Source: Glandiceps talaboti (taxonomy: Eukaryota > Hemichordata > Enteropneusta > Spengelidae). From it: DNA of 60,000 nt. The stretch lies in the NCBI RefSeq assembly GCF_964340395.1, contig NC_135570.1:14130322-14190321 (forward strand). Reading direction: 5' to 3'. Positions 57,300 through 60,000 of this stretch are shown piece after piece (positions within the stretch are counted from its first letter, which is position 1; every line of letters begins with the position of its first letter). Under the pieces are notes generated by a model. The model searched no databases, was not told where the DNA came from, and was given only the letters and a program-made list of their open reading frames with translations. Made by a program: the position numbers and the translations under genes.

Positions 57300-60000
57300 A
57301 CCTCAATAACTATCTATACATGATGGAATGGTTTCATGTTCAAAGTTACAACACATAATAAAGTATACCTAAATTACAGCTTTAATAATAATAAAACAAC
57401 GTACTAGGAACGTACCACAATATTCTCTAGTGTGTAGCCAAAGTGTTTTTTTTTCCAGCTGTCTTTCTCTTTAAAACCATAATTGATGACATGCCATGCT
57501 AATAATTTGAACGACGTTCAAAGATATCCCAGTCATTCGAACCGTTGTGTTTCTGTAAGTTCCAACTTTATAGGGCCATATATGTGCATATGCAGAAAAC
57601 TTCAAAGGTCGTCTTGTACAAAAAACCTCGGACTGTGCTACGATCAAGTTCAAGTTGACCACCAAGTCAGAAATTCAAACGATCACGTTGTTGAAATATT
57701 AAAATACAAATGTAGCTCAAATCACCCCAAACTTTGGTGTATGAAAAGTCTGTCCTGGCCCTTTCGTCAAAGAAATTTAGTTGGTCGCCATTTTGTTTCC
57801 AAGTCATTTTGTGGTGGTAAATATGGGTATTACAATTTGGAGATAAGATTTTCTCTATTTAAAAGAAAATTGCATCTTGACCCCTCCATCTTGATTTTAT
57901 CTGAGAAAGGGTTAGCGTTTTCTTGAACAAGGCATAAGGTCTTTTCGACGGGTCATCAGAGCCTATTGAATATCAACACCGGTTGGTTGTCAACATCAAT
58001 GTTGCGTTGTCTAGCAACCAGATATCAAATCAAAGTTGTAACCAAATATAACTATAAAATGACCCACGCACAGTTAACGATATACCGATATGATTGCTCG
58101 CTCCTTTTGTAACTCCTTACGTCATTGCAATAAAATATTGTTACACAAGAGAAAAAGTAAACATCAACCCATTGTCTAAAATCACGCGATGACAATTTGC
58201 GATGACAATTTTCAAATACGTTTAATTCGTGGCAATGGGATTTAGGTGGTTGTTTACATAGCGTTTACGACAAAGTGACCAATCGTGATGGGAGAATCGA
58301 ATACTCCAGTCTACGTATGAAGCCACACTTTTTGTAACTGTTGGCTTCAAAAAAGGAAAGAATTTCTTTCAGGTGGTTTGTGGTTTTTGAAAAAAAATGT
58401 TTCAAATGAAATTGGAAAACACGTGTATTAAGGACAACTGGAGTGAAATTTGTGCATTTTTATGGATTTTTCGGTTATTTTAAAGGCGTCTTTTATTTCA
58501 AAGATATCGATTCACCACAGTTACTTGATATAAAGACAAACTCGATGACGGCATATATCAGAGCGCCCTCTATGTAAGAAACATATCTTTTATTGTTTTT
58601 CTCATTTTGTCATTTTCAACCTTTCCACGATATTTGTACTTAGAAACCGTGCTCTTATCTCCGCATTTCTATTGACAGGGCTAATTCAAATTGTTACCGG
58701 GTCGTGTGAGGGCGTGCAATACCTCCACTCACAATATAGTCAAAGTCGTTTTAATCTAGAAATCCTGAAATGCATGAGATGTAATTTAAAATTCATCCAC
58801 AGCCACCCACAGTCATTAACATCATGTCTTTGTTAATCAATCACAAAATTCTAACCAATAACACAGTCCCTCATAAAGTTACTGTTTATTGGGGCAGTTA
58901 CATTAAATGGCCAATATTTGTCAGCTCAGGATTATATTTATACACTGTTTACATCACTATAGCAGTTGGGGTTTACTGATTAGTGCTGATTGAGGGACTT
59001 TGACTTGATGTGGTTTAGAGACTACGTTGGCATTCCAGACTAAGTATTCTGCCAACACCAACGCATATGAAGACACGTGTTCGTATTACAAGATAAAATG
59101 TCTCTCAGTTAATTAAAAGAAACTTATTGAACGTTAGTCTTTGGCAACAGAAATAATTATGTCAATACTTCAATTATTAGGGACTTGTACTTTTGTAGGA
59201 GAAACATGAATTTATACAATTTAAGTAAAATAACCAAACGCCGAGTTTAAGAAAAAAAAGTGATTTTGTACGTACGTCAGATGGCTACGTAGCCTTCGTC
59301 CAAATAACTCAGACGTAATCAGGTTAAATCTGCACGAACTGCAACTTGAAAGGTTTTTAAAAAAATGTTTTGTTAAATAGATGTAATAACTTACTCGTAA
59401 TATCGTACACCGTGAACAGTATTGCATCATCTGTGGGTAATGTATTTTTGTATCTGTAGACACGATAAATCAAGCCACAACCAAAAGCAGCGCCCTCAAC
59501 GGCGATCACGACATCAACCTGTTTCTGTACTACTTATGGACAATATAAAATAATGATTGATGTCTAATTATTGGTATCTTAACAATTTTCAATGAATATA
59601 TTGTGGTTGTCTGATTGAAAAAATGACACCACAGTTTTAACATGGCGATAGATGCAAAACCTAGCGAGATTTAAACTTGCTACTACACTACCTACAGATA
59701 ATATTGGCCACTAATTAACAGATACAATGTCTTTTTTATAAGTAAGTGATACATTTTTAGTGAATACATATTTGGTTATTTGATGAAAAAAATGTCCCCT
59801 GCAGTTAGTGCAGGTTTAAGTTTGGTGTGTTCATAGCATATTGATTCGTGTGCACTGTTTCCTTGTTTCGTATAGCCTTGTCAGAAGGTTGAATGCGCAA
59901 TACCGGAGTGGAAAAAAGAACACATGAAAATAAGGAACTCTAAAACGTACAAATTCACGGTTTACTCAGTTCATCGGTATACTGTGGTAGAACCTTTGAT
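57300..60000. other. Intergenic stretch without recognised genes
   Basis: A plus open frame of 147 codons at 57483-57926 has no recognisable motif. A TACGTTGGCATTCCAGACTA motif is at about 59022. No RNA gene or mobile element recognised. Confidence 0.45.

Noticed and set aside
57483-57926. Plus-strand 147-codon frame
   Set aside because: No motif, no flanking exons, composition not clearly coding.

Overview
The window is animal nuclear DNA: GT-AG introns, genes in many short exons, AATAAA signals, CR1/jockey-like retroposon fragments, many short hairpin DNA transposons (MITEs) and long tetranucleotide arrays. The two recognisable proteins and the repeat style suit a marine invertebrate, probably a non-vertebrate deuterostome such as amphioxus or a hemichordate. 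The species cannot be fixed from the sequence alone.

Layout. 1-4.4 kb: repeats and two broken non-LTR reverse transcriptase ends. 4.4-9.75 kb (+ strand): a complete eight-exon gene for a 321-residue PGP-type HAD phosphatase, with introns full of MITEs and microsatellites. Its motif I reads DCE where DxD is expected. 9.9-14.1 kb: a repeat copy, a 2.1-kb TIR transposon carrying a broken cellular-looking ORF, and a related 0.92-kb element nested in an older MITE. 14.1-19.9 kb: sparse, with one weak small ORF. 20.1-33.4 kb (- strand): a TASOR/TEX15-family gene. Three small exons encode most of an N-terminal DUF3715 (pseudo-PARP) domain, and one 8-kb exon completes it and adds a roughly 2,650-residue low-complexity tail. 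34.2-35.7 kb: a 60-bp minisatellite with long open frames on both strands. 37-60 kb: no recognisable protein gene; hAT-type and Mutator-type hairpin MITEs, two minisatellites, a recent 413-bp-period tandem duplication and several dispersed repeats. A CpG-rich stretch near 40.2-41.1 kb may hold the promoter of the TASOR-like gene.

How it fits together. The two genes have unrelated roles: metabolite phosphatase, and putative chromatin silencing of transposable elements. Nothing suggests an operon-like or defence-island system. The most distinctive content is the mobile-element layer. Target-site duplications can be read directly for several families: 8 bp hAT-like, 9 bp Mutator-like, and TTA/TAA Harbinger-like. 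One class combines inverted termini with G-tract arrays that keep the same orientation at both ends.
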